A stretch of DNA of 64,000 nt, taken from contig JAAVCK010000014.1 in assembly GCA_014802325.1 (NCBI GenBank), positions 33,940 to 97,939 on the forward strand. Reading direction: 5' to 3'. Below the pieces are notes generated by a model, which saw only the letters and a program-made list of their open reading frames with translations, searched no databases and was not told the origin of the DNA. Source of the DNA: Bacteroides sp. (lineage in GTDB: Bacteria; Bacteroidota; Bacteroidia; Bacteroidales; Muribaculaceae). Each line of letters starts with the position of its first letter. Within the stretch, counting starts at the first letter, position 1. Below, one piece after another: positions 8,681 through 17,764 of the stretch. The position numbers and the translations under genes were made by a program.

Positions 8681-9010
8681 ATGTTTCAGTTAAATTTTGA
8701 GGGCCTGATGATGGGTCTGGCCACATTCCTCATAATAGGACTCTTTCACCCGCTCGTCATAAAGGGCGAGTATTACCTCGGCGCACGAGTGTCAAAAATT
8801 CTCTTCATCATTATGGGCATAGCCTCAGCCGTAGCATCGGCGCTGGTGAGCGGATTCATCCCCTCCACACTCCTCGGCATCATATCATTCTCCTCGTTCT
8901 GGGGCATTCTCGAAGTGTCCGAACAGGTCAAGCGAGTGGAGCGCGGATGGTTTCCCGCCAACCCCCGACGCGCCCGACGCGCCGATTCAAAAAAATCACA
9001 CGATGATTAA
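8681..9010 (+). CDS. DUF4491 family inner-membrane protein
   Basis: 109 aa. The N-terminal NFEGLMMGLATFLIIGLFHP and C-terminal SFSSFWGILEVSEQ...GWFPANPRR match DUF4491, a small Bacteroidetes membrane family. Three hydrophobic segments are visible (about residues 9-27, 40-60 and 65-82), followed by a basic cytoplasmic tail. The family function is not known. It stands alone between a repeat tract and the next promoter. Confidence 0.85.
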   Translation: MFQLNFEGLMMGLATFLIIGLFHPLVIKGEYYLGARVSKILFIIMGIASAVASALVSGFIPSTLLGIISFSSFWGILEVSEQVKRVERGWFPANPRRARRADSKKSHDD

Positions 9011-9042
9011 AAAATTTTTTAGTCAATCATAATTTTAATTCT

Positions 9043-9050
9043 TAACTTTG
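9043..9050 (+). promoter_or_regulatory. -7 box TAACTTTG for the 670-aa gene
   Basis: TAACTTTG 20 bp before the ATG at 9071, inside an AT-rich stretch. The -33 element is not clear. Confidence 0.65.
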
Positions 9051-9070
9051 CGTAAAAATTAAAAGTAAGA

Positions 9071-11083
9071 ATGTCAGCCAGCAGTTACCTCCAGATCACC
9101 CTTCGGGTGGAAGTCGACCAAGTGACCCGCACCGTGCTCAACTATCCCTATGGCGAGCAGCCGGTTTGGGAGCGTTGGCTTGTGGCCCCCGCAGCCGCTA
9201 TACGCCGTTTTCTCAACGCCTCGGAGTGCTACGTCATGCAGCAGTGGGAGAGCGGACGATGCTTCTCGCTCATCACGCGCAACAGCCTTCGCCCCGACGA
9301 CGGCTACTTCATGATCTCGCTTTTCGTGGCCGCAGGTTGCGCCCTCACCGGCAAGCAGATCATTGCCCTGCTGGCGGCCCTCAAGAAGTCGCTCGTAGAG
9401 GACGGCGACACCACTTTTGAAGCCATCGACCGTGCCATAGCCGCTGCCGGCATTCCTTCTGATCCGCTCCACATGCGGTCGTGGGCATTTCGTCCCGCTC
9501 CCGCCGACGCGCAGGTGCGCGATGCTGCCTATCGTACCTTCATCTCGTCGTCCGAACTCGCCGGTATATTCTCCTTCCCCGGTCAGCCCGACTACGATGC
9601 TTACCGCTGCATCATCGTGGTGCCCGCCTCGGCCTCGCTGCGCCCCGGCACCAAGATGCCCCGCATCACATCGCCCATACGCAAACTCTATACCCTCCTC
9701 GCTCCCGCAGGCGTAGAGCTGCTGCGCGACACCGCCTACAGCGGCGAGCGCGTCACCATCACATACACCCGTCCCGGATTCTCTCCCCGCCAGGAGGTCA
9801 TCACCGTGGGCAATCCCTCGGCTTTCGTGCGCCTCGAAGGCTCTACCATCCGCATCCGCGAGGCCCGCGAGTGCGGCGTACGTTTCACCCGTAAGGTGCC
9901 TCTGGAAGTGCGTTCGTCCAAGGAAGACGGCACCGTGACCGGCTACACCATTGCCATCAACGGCCGCTCCATCAACACCATGGAGCCATACGTGGAGTTT
10001 ACTGAAAAAGACCTCACCGAATATGCCACGGTCGAGATCAAAGCCGCATCCAATGGATTCACTCCCCTTAAGATAGATAAATCCACAGCCGAACTCCTCG
10101 ATGCAGACCGTCTCGTCCTTGAGCTCGACCCCATAGAGCAGGGTGTCACACTCCGCCTCGACTTTGGCGATGGCAGGGTAGTGGAGCAGGTGATTTCCAT
10201 CGAAAAAAACACTCCCGAATATACCACTCTCCGCTCAGGCAAGTTTCACGGCTACCGTGCCTACCGCACCGTCAATCAGGATCCCGACGATACGGGCGAG
10301 ATCTACACTGTCGACGTCAGCGCCGGACATCGCTCGGCGACTTCCCACGTTGCCCCCGAGCCTGCTCCAGCTCCGCGTCAGCCCGAAGCGCCCGTGTTTG
10401 AAAACATTGCCGACGATACCGCCGACCGTCCCGATCCCGAGGACGAAATTGATACCACTGTGCCCGTAGTGGCTACCGAGTCCGACACCGAGCGCATCCG
10501 CGAGGCCGAGGATGAGGTGGCTAAGTCGCGCAAGCGCCGCAATCTGCTCCTTGCCGCCGCTGGTGCCGTAGTGGTGCTCGTGGTAGTGCTCGTGTTCTTC
10601 ATACCCCTCGGCAAGACCGTTGGCTCTGATGCCGACGATATGCCGGCCATGGTCGAGAATACTGACTCCGTGGCTCCTGCCGCTGACGCTGCGCCCGCAG
10701 CCGCTCCCGAAGCTGCCGCCGCTCCGCAGGCGTCCACTTTAGGCGCTGATGCCGAATATCTCAACTCCAACCGTCAGTGGGCCGTGTCGGCTCTCTCATC
10801 ACCTGCCGGCAACGCTCTGATGAATGCCATAGCCGAGGGCGACGTCGACGCCATAGCCCGCAACGAATATTTCATCTCCGGTGTATGCTCCAACTCCCGT
10901 GCCCGCAAGGCGCTCGAACTGATGTGGCGCGGTAAGACCGGTCCCACGCGCGGATCTATAGCCCGGGAACTCAAGAAAGCTGCCGCTTCGGGTACTATCG
11001 ACCTCGATAAGCTCGTCGACCGTCTGGCTCGCGTGCAGCCCCAGGCCGTCGATGCCAACACACTCCCTCTTCCCACACGCTGA
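9071..11083 (+). CDS. Unrecognised single-span membrane protein with large N-terminal domain
   Basis: 670 aa. There is no signal peptide. Residues 1-~170 form a compact, Trp/Phe-rich domain (PYGEQPVWERWL, MQQWESGRCFSLITRN). Residues ~200-420 are beta-rich, with one segment (TGYTIAINGRSINTMEPYVEFTEKDL) vaguely like a PEGA/carboxypeptidase-regulatory fold. An acidic/Pro linker and a basic KSRKRR precede one membrane segment at about 491-512 (LLLAAAGAVVVLVVVLVFFI). The C-terminal ~150 residues are Ala/Pro-rich and then helical. The layout suggests a cytoplasmic bulk and a periplasmic tail. It is separated by 8 bp from the U32 gene and shares its transcript. I could not assign a family. Confidence 0.8.
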   Translation: MSASSYLQITLRVEVDQVTRTVLNYPYGEQPVWERWLVAPAAAIRRFLNASECYVMQQWESGRCFSLITRNSLRPDDGYFMISLFVAAGCALTGKQIIALLAALKKSLVEDGDTTFEAIDRAIAAAGIPSDPLHMRSWAFRPAPADAQVRDAAYRTFISSSELAGIFSFPGQPDYDAYRCIIVVPASASLRPGTKMPRITSPIRKLYTLLAPAGVELLRDTAYSGERVTITYTRPGFSPRQEVITVGNPSAFVRLEGSTIRIREARECGVRFTRKVPLEVRSSKEDGTVTGYTIAINGRSINTMEPYVEFTEKDLTEYATVEIKAASNGFTPLKIDKSTAELLDADRLVLELDPIEQGVTLRLDFGDGRVVEQVISIEKNTPEYTTLRSGKFHGYRAYRTVNQDPDDTGEIYTVDVSAGHRSATSHVAPEPAPAPRQPEAPVFENIADDTADRPDPEDEIDTTVPVVATESDTERIREAEDEVAKSRKRRNLLLAAAGAVVVLVVVLVFFIPLGKTVGSDADDMPAMVENTDSVAPAADAAPAAAPEAAAAPQASTLGADAEYLNSNRQWAVSALSSPAGNALMNAIAEGDVDAIARNEYFISGVCSNSRARKALELMWRGKTGPTRGSIARELKKAAASGTIDLDKLVDRLARVQPQAVDANTLPLPTR

Positions 11084-11091
11084 TCTGACTT

Positions 11092-12333
11092 ATGATACGT
11101 AAAGATTTTGAAATCATGGCCCCGGTGGGCAGCTGCGAGTCGCTCCATGCTGCCATCGACGCCGGTGCCGACGCCATATATTTCGGAGTCGAAGGACTCA
11201 ACATGCGCTCCCGTTCGAGCGTCAACTTCACCCTCGACGATCTCCACAACATTGCCGCTATCTGCAATGCCGCCGGAGTGAAGTCGTATCTTACAGTCAA
11301 CACCATCCTCTACGACGACGACATGGCCGCCGCGCGCGCCGTGATCGACGCCGTGGCCGCCTCGGAGATTTCTGCCATCATAGCCAGTGACATCGCTGCC
11401 ATCGAATATGCCCGCTCCCGCGGAGTGGAAGTTCACATCTCCACCCAGTGCAATATCAGCAACACCGAGGCCGTGAGATTTTATGCCCGCTACGCCGACG
11501 TGGTGGTGCTCGCCCGCGAGCTTAATATGCAGCAGGTAGCCGCCATACACCGTGCCATCGTCGAAGAGAATATCACCGGACCGTCCGGACGCCTCGTGCG
11601 TATCGAAATGTTCTGCCACGGAGCGCTCTGTATGGCCGTGTCGGGCAAGTGCTACCTCTCTCTCCACGAGATGAACTCCAGCGCCAACCGCGGAGCCTGC
11701 ACCCAGATCTGCCGCCGCTCTTACACCGTCACCGACCGCGAGACCGGCGACGAACTTGAGGTCGAAAACAAATACATCATGTCGCCCAAGGACTTGAAGA
11801 CCATTCATTTCCTTAACAAGATGATCGACGCCGGAGTCACCGTGTTCAAGATCGAAGGTCGTGCACGCGGACCCGAATACGTTAAGGTGGTGGTCGAAGC
11901 CTACTCAGCCGCCATCAATGCCATTATCGACGGCACTTACACCCCCGAAGCCATTGCCGGTTGGGATCAAAATCTCGCCAAAGTGTTCAATCGCGGATTC
12001 TGGGACGGCTATTATCTCGGTCAGCGCCTCGGCGAGTGGTCATCGAAATACGGCTCTTCAGCCACCCGCACCAAGCGTTACGCCGCCAAAGGCGTGAGAT
12101 ATTTCCCGAATATCGGGGTAGGGGAGTTCGTGATGGAAAACGGCCAACTGCATCTCGGCGACGAGATTGTCATCACCGGGCCCACCACAGGCGCCATCAT
12201 CCTCACCCTTGAGGAAATGCGTGTCGATCTGAAGCCCGTCGACACTGTCAGTCGCGGTGACCACTTCTCCATCCGCGTCCCACAAAAGATCCGCCCCAGC
12301 GACCGCCTCTACCTCTGGGAAAAGAACGACTGA
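11092..12333 (+). CDS. Peptidase U32 family protein (TrhP/YegQ-RlhA-like, RNA hydroxylation type)
   Basis: 413 aa. It starts with the family pattern (FEIMAPVGSCESLHAAIDAGADAIYFG). The U32 signature region is present at about 177-210 (EMFCHGALCMAVSGKCYLS, then NRGACTQICRR) with its conserved cysteines, followed by SPKDLKTI and FKIEGRARGPEYV. Members of this family studied in E. coli (TrhP/YegQ, RlhA) take part in prephenate-dependent hydroxylation of uridine in tRNA or cytidine in 23S rRNA; despite the name, peptidase activity is doubtful for most. Which RNA this one acts on cannot be told from sequence. It is co-transcribed with the upstream membrane protein. Confidence 0.88.
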   Translation: MIRKDFEIMAPVGSCESLHAAIDAGADAIYFGVEGLNMRSRSSVNFTLDDLHNIAAICNAAGVKSYLTVNTILYDDDMAAARAVIDAVAASEISAIIASDIAAIEYARSRGVEVHISTQCNISNTEAVRFYARYADVVVLARELNMQQVAAIHRAIVEENITGPSGRLVRIEMFCHGALCMAVSGKCYLSLHEMNSSANRGACTQICRRSYTVTDRETGDELEVENKYIMSPKDLKTIHFLNKMIDAGVTVFKIEGRARGPEYVKVVVEAYSAAINAIIDGTYTPEAIAGWDQNLAKVFNRGFWDGYYLGQRLGEWSSKYGSSATRTKRYAAKGVRYFPNIGVGEFVMENGQLHLGDEIVITGPTTGAIILTLEEMRVDLKPVDTVSRGDHFSIRVPQKIRPSDRLYLWEKND

Positions 12334-12366
12334 TCCCCCGAAAAATATACACTGACCCTCCAAAAC

Positions 12367-12555
12367 CTGTAGAGGCGCTCACTTGGGAGCTTCCGGCGGC
12401 GCAAAAAACGAGCGCCCACGGGTGCGAGTCAAAAAAGCCACTCCGTTGCGATCGTTTGCTCTCTTTGAGTGGCATTGTCACGCATCATTCTTCGCGTAGC
12501 GAAGCGGCAAGCCGATTACGAGGCCGTACGCTCCCCGGTGAGCGTCCCTGCAGGA
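12367..12555 (+). repeat. Composite dispersed repeat (D/C type)
   Basis: Contains the CTGTAGAGGCGCTCAC...GAGCGCCCACGGGTGCGAGTCAAAAAAG block and the TTCGCGTAGCGAAGCGGCAAG core seen at 735-888, 1094-1247 and 22084-22226. No coding potential is supported here. Confidence 0.75.
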
Positions 12556-12657
12556 ATCACATTAGAAATATCTACTGACCCGTGTCTGCCATCAGTGGGC
12601 TTCACCATCAAAAAAGTAACTTTTTTGCCTCGATTGATTAGAAAAATGTAAATTTAT

Positions 12658-12688
12658 TTGGAAGTTAATGTAATTTGTTTTACCTTTG
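12658..12688 (+). promoter_or_regulatory. Promoter TTTG-N19-TACCTTTG for the ncRNA candidate
   Basis: TTTG at 12658-12661 and TACCTTTG at 12681-12688 with canonical 19-bp spacing. No ORF follows; the next gene has its own promoter at 13052. Confidence 0.7.
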
Positions 12689-12691
12689 CCC

Positions 12692-12924
12692 TAAATTTCA
12701 CCTGGTGTTGCAATCCTTATACTGATAAAATTTTTACGCTATACTAAGGACTAAGGAAAGGCAATAGCTTGCAGTCAAGGAGTCGCGATGACCCCCGAGC
12801 TTCAGGTAAGGTGTGATTATTGTAAGTATGATATGATCTCTACATTTAGTTAATTACGAATCACATGCCTTATGGCTTTAGTCCTGTTATCCCTTGATAG
12901 AAAGGTATAACGGGCTTTTTTTAT
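12692..12924 (+). ncRNA. Structured non-coding RNA candidate, possibly 6S-type
   Basis: A canonical promoter and a strong terminator delimit about 230 nt with no ORF. AGGACTAAGGAAAGGC (12747-12762) can pair with GCCTTATGGCTTTAGTCCT (12867-12885), and inside it GTGTGATT pairs with AATCACAT, giving one long interrupted hairpin. That general shape, with length near 200 nt, is what 6S RNA looks like, and the Rfam Bacteroidales-1 motif is another possibility. Sequence-level identity to either could not be tested here, so the class is uncertain while the transcript itself is well supported. Confidence 0.55.
12883..12922 (+). terminator. Terminator of the ncRNA candidate
   Basis: CCTGTTAT-C-CCTT pairs with AAGG-T-ATAACGGG (one mismatch, one G-T pair) and is followed directly by CTTTTTTTAT. 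Confidence 0.8.
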
Positions 12925-13051
12925 GCCCGCGCGCTCCGTCAGTATACATAGGCATCTGTCGCGATTGGTATTTTTGGGAACAAATGCCGCTTTTTTTACT
13001 CATTTTTGCCCGAAAGTTCACCTTTATAGTGAATAATGTCTGATTTCTTAG

Positions 13052-13059
13052 TAACTTTG
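13052..13059 (+). promoter_or_regulatory. -7 box TAACTTTG for the RND efflux operon
   Basis: TAACTTTG about 65 bp before the ATG at 13125, implying a leader of about 60 nt. No adjacent regulator gene is seen. Confidence 0.65.
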
Positions 13060-13124
13060 CATAATAATATTTTACGTTTCCAACATTCGATTAATTAATC
13101 ACAAACTGTTTTTTTATAAAAGCG

Positions 13125-14312
13125 ATGAAAATTAATTTTCTTTCATTAACTGTTTTAGGTCTGGGCCTTTCGGCCGCTATGCTCACCTCTTGCTCAGGCA
13201 ACGGTCAGCAGCAGGGCGCAGGTGCGATGCCTGCACCCGAGATCGCGACTATGGTGGTTTCGTCAGCCGACACTCGCGTCGACAACACTTTCCCCGCCAC
13301 CATCAAGGGTAAAACCGATATTGCTATCCGTCCGCAGGTGACCGGTTTCATCACCAAAGTTCATGTTGACGAAGGCGATTACGTGCGTAAAGGACAGGTG
13401 CTTTTTACACTTGACCAGGTGCAGTTTAATGCCGCCGTTGATCAGGCCCGCGCTCAGGTCAACTCTGCTCAGGCTGCCGTAAGCACCGCTCAGCTCACCG
13501 CCGACAACAAGAAACATCTGCTCGACAAAAACATCATCAGCGAGTATGAATATCAGATGGCTGCCAATCAGCTCAGCCAGGCCAAAGCAGCTCTCGCCAC
13601 CGCTCAGGCTGCTCTGGTCACCGCTCAGAAAAATCTCGCTTACACCACTGTTACCGCCCCCAGCGACGGCGTGGTAGGTTCGATCCCCAACCGTGAAGGT
13701 TCGCTCGCTTCGCCCTCGTCGGTTGAGCCCCTCACCACCGTCAGCGACAATTCGCAGGTCTATGCCTACTTCTCTCTCACCGAGAAGGAAGCTCTTGAGC
13801 TTGTGGGCAACGGTGCCACCTCGCTCAACGCTGCCATTGCAGCCCTCCCCTCGGTGCAGCTCCGTCTGGCCGACGGTTCGGTATATCCCCTCGAAGGCAA
13901 GATAGCCACCGTGTCGGGCGTGATCGACGCAAGCACCGGCGCCTCAAATGTGCGTGCGCTCTTCGACAACCCCTCGGGTGTGCTCCGCAGCGGTTCGTCG
14001 GGCACCATCGTGCTCCCCACCTTCAGCTCCGACGTGATCACCATTCCCCAGCGCGCCACTTCCGAGCTCCAGAACCTCCGCTTCGCTTACGTGGTCAATG
14101 ACTCCAACGTTGTCCGTCAGGTACCCGTGACCGTTGAGGATATGAACGACGGCCGCAACTTCATCGTCACCTCAGGCCTCAAGCCCGGCGACCGCATTGC
14201 CGTAGAAGGCATCGGCACCACCGTCAAGGCCGGTGTGACCATTCAGCCCAAGGACGCCGCCGCAGCAGCTGATCGGCAGCCCGCTCAGCAGGAAGAGCCC
14301 GCCGCCGAATAA
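13125..14312 (+). CDS. RND efflux periplasmic adaptor (membrane fusion) lipoprotein
   Basis: 395 aa. A lipoprotein signal with Cys in the lipobox (AAMLTSCSGNG) anchors it to the inner membrane facing the periplasm. The HlyD/AcrA order is visible: barrel-sandwich half-motif (IRPQVTGFITKVHVDEGDYV), an Ala/Gln-rich coiled-coil hairpin at about 95-170, the return half (TVTAPSDGVVGSIPNREG), a beta-barrel and membrane-proximal domain. It links the AcrB-type pump to the outer-membrane channel encoded next. First gene of a three-gene efflux operon. Confidence 0.93.
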   Translation: MKINFLSLTVLGLGLSAAMLTSCSGNGQQQGAGAMPAPEIATMVVSSADTRVDNTFPATIKGKTDIAIRPQVTGFITKVHVDEGDYVRKGQVLFTLDQVQFNAAVDQARAQVNSAQAAVSTAQLTADNKKHLLDKNIISEYEYQMAANQLSQAKAALATAQAALVTAQKNLAYTTVTAPSDGVVGSIPNREGSLASPSSVEPLTTVSDNSQVYAYFSLTEKEALELVGNGATSLNAAIAALPSVQLRLADGSVYPLEGKIATVSGVIDASTGASNVRALFDNPSGVLRSGSSGTIVLPTFSSDVITIPQRATSELQNLRFAYVVNDSNVVRQVPVTVEDMNDGRNFIVTSGLKPGDRIAVEGIGTTVKAGVTIQPKDAAAAADRQPAQQEEPAAE

Positions 14313-14366
14313 TCATCATTATCTCTCACGATTACTATTTTTCTCTATTTATCCAACTGACTTGCA

Positions 14367-17300
14367 ATGAAACTTGATACGTTTATCAATCGGCCTGTGC
14401 TCTCCACGGTGATCTCCATCTTCATCGTGCTGCTCGGTCTGATTGGACTTATGGCGCTTCCCGTTCAGCAGTATCCTGACATCGCGCCGCCTACAGTCTC
14501 GGTGACCACCACTTATACCGGTGCAAATGCCCAGGCTGTGCTCAACTCAGTTATCGCCCCCCTCGAAGAGTCGATCAATGGTGCGCAGGACATGACCTAC
14601 ATGACCTCTACCGCCACCAACACCGGCTCCGCCACCATCAATGTTTACTTCAAGCAGGGTCGCGACGCCGATATGGCCGCCGTCGATGTGCAGAACCGCG
14701 TGGCCAAGGCTCAGGGTCTGCTCCCCGCCGAAGTTACCCGTGTGGGTGTGATCACTCAGAAGCGTCAGACCTCTATGCTCGTGTCGGTCTGTCTATATGT
14801 TGAGGAAGAAGGCACTTACACCGAAGAGTTTATCGAAAACTACCTTAAGATCAACGTCGTGCCCGCCCTCCAGCGTGTCTCGGGTGTGGGCGATGTGATG
14901 GTGATGGGTGCCGACTACTCCATGCGTATCTGGCTCAAGCCCGACGTTATGGCTCAGTATGGCCTCATGCCTACCGACGTAGCTGCCGCTCTGTCCGAGC
15001 AGAACATCGAGGCCGCGCCCGGTGCGTTCGGTGAGCAAGGCGACCAGACCTTCCAGTACACCATGAAGTACAAAGGCCGCCTCGTCACCCCCGAGGAATT
15101 CGAGAATATCGTGGTGCGCGCCACATCCGACGGCGAAATCCTTTATCTTAAGGATGTGGCCAATGTGGAGCTCGGCCGTGTGACCTACGGATTCCACTCT
15201 ACCATGAACGGTAAGACCGCCGTCAACTGTATGATATTCCAGACTCCCGGTTCTAACGCTACGCAGACCATCAACGATGTGCTCGCTTATGTCGATCAGG
15301 CCAAGAAGGACCTCCCCAAAGGTCTGGCGTTCACCATTCCTATGAACGTCAACCGATTCCTCAACGCATCGATCGATAAGGTGCTCCACACTCTCGTCGA
15401 GGCATTCATCCTCGTGTTTATCGTGGTTTACATCTTCCTTCAGGACTTCCGCTCCACCATTATCCCTGCCATCGCCATCCCTGTGGCCCTTATCGGTACA
15501 TTCTTTGTGATGTATCTTATCGGCTTCACCATCAACCTCATCACCCTCTCGGCTATAGTGCTCGCGATCGCCATCGTGGTCGACGACGCCATTGTGGTGG
15601 TCGAGGCCGTCCATGCCAAGCTCGACGCCGGCTACCACAGCGCTCGCCGTGCTTCCATCGACGCCATGAACGAAATCGCCTCGGCTCTTATATCGATCAC
15701 GCTCGTCATGATGCTCGTGTTTATCCCGGTGTCGTTCATGCCCGGCACGAGCGGTACGTTCTACAATCAGTTCGGTATCACCATGGCTATCGCCATATTC
15801 TTCTCGGCAGTCAACGCACTCACGCTGTCGCCTGCGCTCTGCGCCGTGTTCCTTAAGGCTCACGACTCCGACGCATCGCTCAAGGAGCGCCTCAGCGAGA
15901 GCTACTCCGCTGCCGGACAGGCCATCAAGAAGCGCTACAAGAAGTCGCTCTCAGTGCCCATGCCCCCGCTGTTGACCGCCGTGTTTGTGATCGCCGCAGT
16001 GCTATTCATGATTCTCGGCTGGTACAGCACTGAAAATATCCTCAAACTCATCATCGCTTCTATCTGTGCGGTCCTCGCACTCCTCGGCATCTTCAACGAT
16101 CGCTTCCACGAAGGTTTCGAGACCGGCTACCGCCGCGTCCTCAAGATATACCGCAAGCTCGTGGAATTCTTCATCGGCCACAAAATTCTGTCTGGAGTCA
16201 TCGTTGCTGCATCAATAGCCATTCTGGTGTTCCTCATGCGTATCACACCTACCGGTATGGTGCCCAACGAAGACACCGGTACCATATTCGCCGTAGTCGA
16301 TATGCCCCCGGGCACCTCGCAGGAGCGCACCGGTCAGGTGCTCGCTCAGGTCGACTCGATCTGTGCCATGATACCCGCCATCGAGACCCGCACCATGATC
16401 AACGGTTACTCTTTCGTGGCCGGCCAGGGTTCCACCTACGGTACATTCATCCTCAACCTCCGCGACTGGAGCGAACGTGGTAAGGGCGAAAGCTCCGACG
16501 ATATTCTTAAGCAACTCTACGGACTCTCGGCCATGCGTATCAAGGACGGCCGCGTCATGTTCTTCGCGCCTCCTATGATCACCGGTTTCTCTGTGACCAA
16601 CGGTTTCTCGATCGAAATGCAGGATAAGACCGGTGGCGATGTCAACGAATTCTTCGCCGTAGTGCAGGGATTCCTCGCCCAGCTCAACGCTCAGCCCGAG
16701 ATTCAGATGGCCTACACCACATTCAACCCCACATTCCCCCAATATATGGTGGATGTCGACGTGGCCAAGGCCAAGCAGGCAGGCATTTCGCCCAGCACCA
16801 TCCTCACCACACTCCAGGGCTACTATGGCGGTATGTATGTGTCCAACTTCAACCGCTTCGGTAAGCTCTACCGTGTGATGATGCAGGCATCGCCAGATGC
16901 GCGTGTCAACCCCGAGACCCTCAGCGCCATCAAGGTGCGCAACGGCTCAGGCATGGCTTCGCTCTCCAACTACGTCACCCTCAAGCGCGTATACGGTCCC
17001 GACCTTCTGACCCGATTCAACATGTTCCAGTCTATCTCCGTGACCGGTCAGCCCAACCCCGGATATTCGTCGGGTGAAGCCATCGCAGCCATCAATCGTG
17101 TGGCCGAGCAGGCGCTTCCTCAGGGCTACGGTTTCGAGTTCTCGGGTATGACCCGTGAGGAGCAGAATTCTTCGGCCGGCGCTACTGCCGTCATCTTCGG
17201 TCTGTGTCTGCTCTTCGTCTACCTGCTCCTCTCGGCGCAGTATGAAAGCTACATCCTCCCCTGGGCCGTTATTCTCTCCATCCCCTTCGGTCTGATGGGT

Positions 17301-17741
17301 ACGTTTATCTTCGCTGACATTGCAGGTATCGACAATAACATCTACCTCCAGATCGCGCTCATCATGCTTATCGGTCTTCTGGCCAAAAACGCCATCCTCA
17401 TCGTTGAGTTTGCCGTTGAGCGCCGTCGCACCGGTATGTCCATCGTCAACGCCGCCATCGACGGTGCTTCCGCCCGTCTCCGACCCATTCTCATGACCTC
17501 GTTTGCCATGATTATCGGTCTGCTCCCCATGATGTTTGCCACCGGTGCGGGTGCCAACGGCAACCGTGCTCTCGGTACCGGTTCGGTCGGCGGTATGCTT
17601 ATCGGTATGATACTACAGCTTCTCATCGTGCCCGCGCTCTTCGTAGTGTTCCAGTATCTTCAGGAACTTGTCAAGCCCCTCAAGTGGGAAGACACTGACA
17701 ATCAGGGCATCGAAAGCGAAATCGAGCAGTATTCACGTTAA
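14367..17741 (+). CDS. RND multidrug efflux pump, AcrB/MexB (HAE1) family
   Basis: 1124 aa, somewhat longer than E. coli AcrB (1049). It opens with the family's FINRPVLSTVISIFIVLLGL first helix. The pair of membrane aspartates needed for proton translocation is present in VVDDAIVVVE at about 406. The second half repeats the topology (RPILMTSFAMIIGLLPMM). A ~60-residue insertion with two extra hydrophobic segments (PPLLTAVFVIAAVLFMILGW) follows TM6 at about 535-590 and accounts for the length. It exports substrates using the proton gradient with its neighbouring adaptor and channel; substrate range cannot be deduced. Confidence 0.95.
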   Translation: MKLDTFINRPVLSTVISIFIVLLGLIGLMALPVQQYPDIAPPTVSVTTTYTGANAQAVLNSVIAPLEESINGAQDMTYMTSTATNTGSATINVYFKQGRDADMAAVDVQNRVAKAQGLLPAEVTRVGVITQKRQTSMLVSVCLYVEEEGTYTEEFIENYLKINVVPALQRVSGVGDVMVMGADYSMRIWLKPDVMAQYGLMPTDVAAALSEQNIEAAPGAFGEQGDQTFQYTMKYKGRLVTPEEFENIVVRATSDGEILYLKDVANVELGRVTYGFHSTMNGKTAVNCMIFQTPGSNATQTINDVLAYVDQAKKDLPKGLAFTIPMNVNRFLNASIDKVLHTLVEAFILVFIVVYIFLQDFRSTIIPAIAIPVALIGTFFVMYLIGFTINLITLSAIVLAIAIVVDDAIVVVEAVHAKLDAGYHSARRASIDAMNEIASALISITLVMMLVFIPVSFMPGTSGTFYNQFGITMAIAIFFSAVNALTLSPALCAVFLKAHDSDASLKERLSESYSAAGQAIKKRYKKSLSVPMPPLLTAVFVIAAVLFMILGWYSTENILKLIIASICAVLALLGIFNDRFHEGFETGYRRVLKIYRKLVEFFIGHKILSGVIVAASIAILVFLMRITPTGMVPNEDTGTIFAVVDMPPGTSQERTGQVLAQVDSICAMIPAIETRTMINGYSFVAGQGSTYGTFILNLRDWSERGKGESSDDILKQLYGLSAMRIKDGRVMFFAPPMITGFSVTNGFSIEMQDKTGGDVNEFFAVVQGFLAQLNAQPEIQMAYTTFNPTFPQYMVDVDVAKAKQAGISPSTILTTLQGYYGGMYVSNFNRFGKLYRVMMQASPDARVNPETLSAIKVRNGSGMASLSNYVTLKRVYGPDLLTRFNMFQSISVTGQPNPGYSSGEAIAAINRVAEQALPQGYGFEFSGMTREEQNSSAGATAVIFGLCLLFVYLLLSAQYESYILPWAVILSIPFGLMGTFIFADIAGIDNNIYLQIALIMLIGLLAKNAILIVEFAVERRRTGMSIVNAAIDGASARLRPILMTSFAMIIGLLPMMFATGAGANGNRALGTGSVGGMLIGMILQLLIVPALFVVFQYLQELVKPLKWEDTDNQGIESEIEQYSR

Positions 17742-17764
17742 TCCATCTCCCTTACGTTTTAAAG

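Noticed and set aside
10774-11808. 344-aa antisense ORF spanning two genes
   Set aside because: Opposite to the 670-aa and U32 genes, with no motifs; a shadow ORF.
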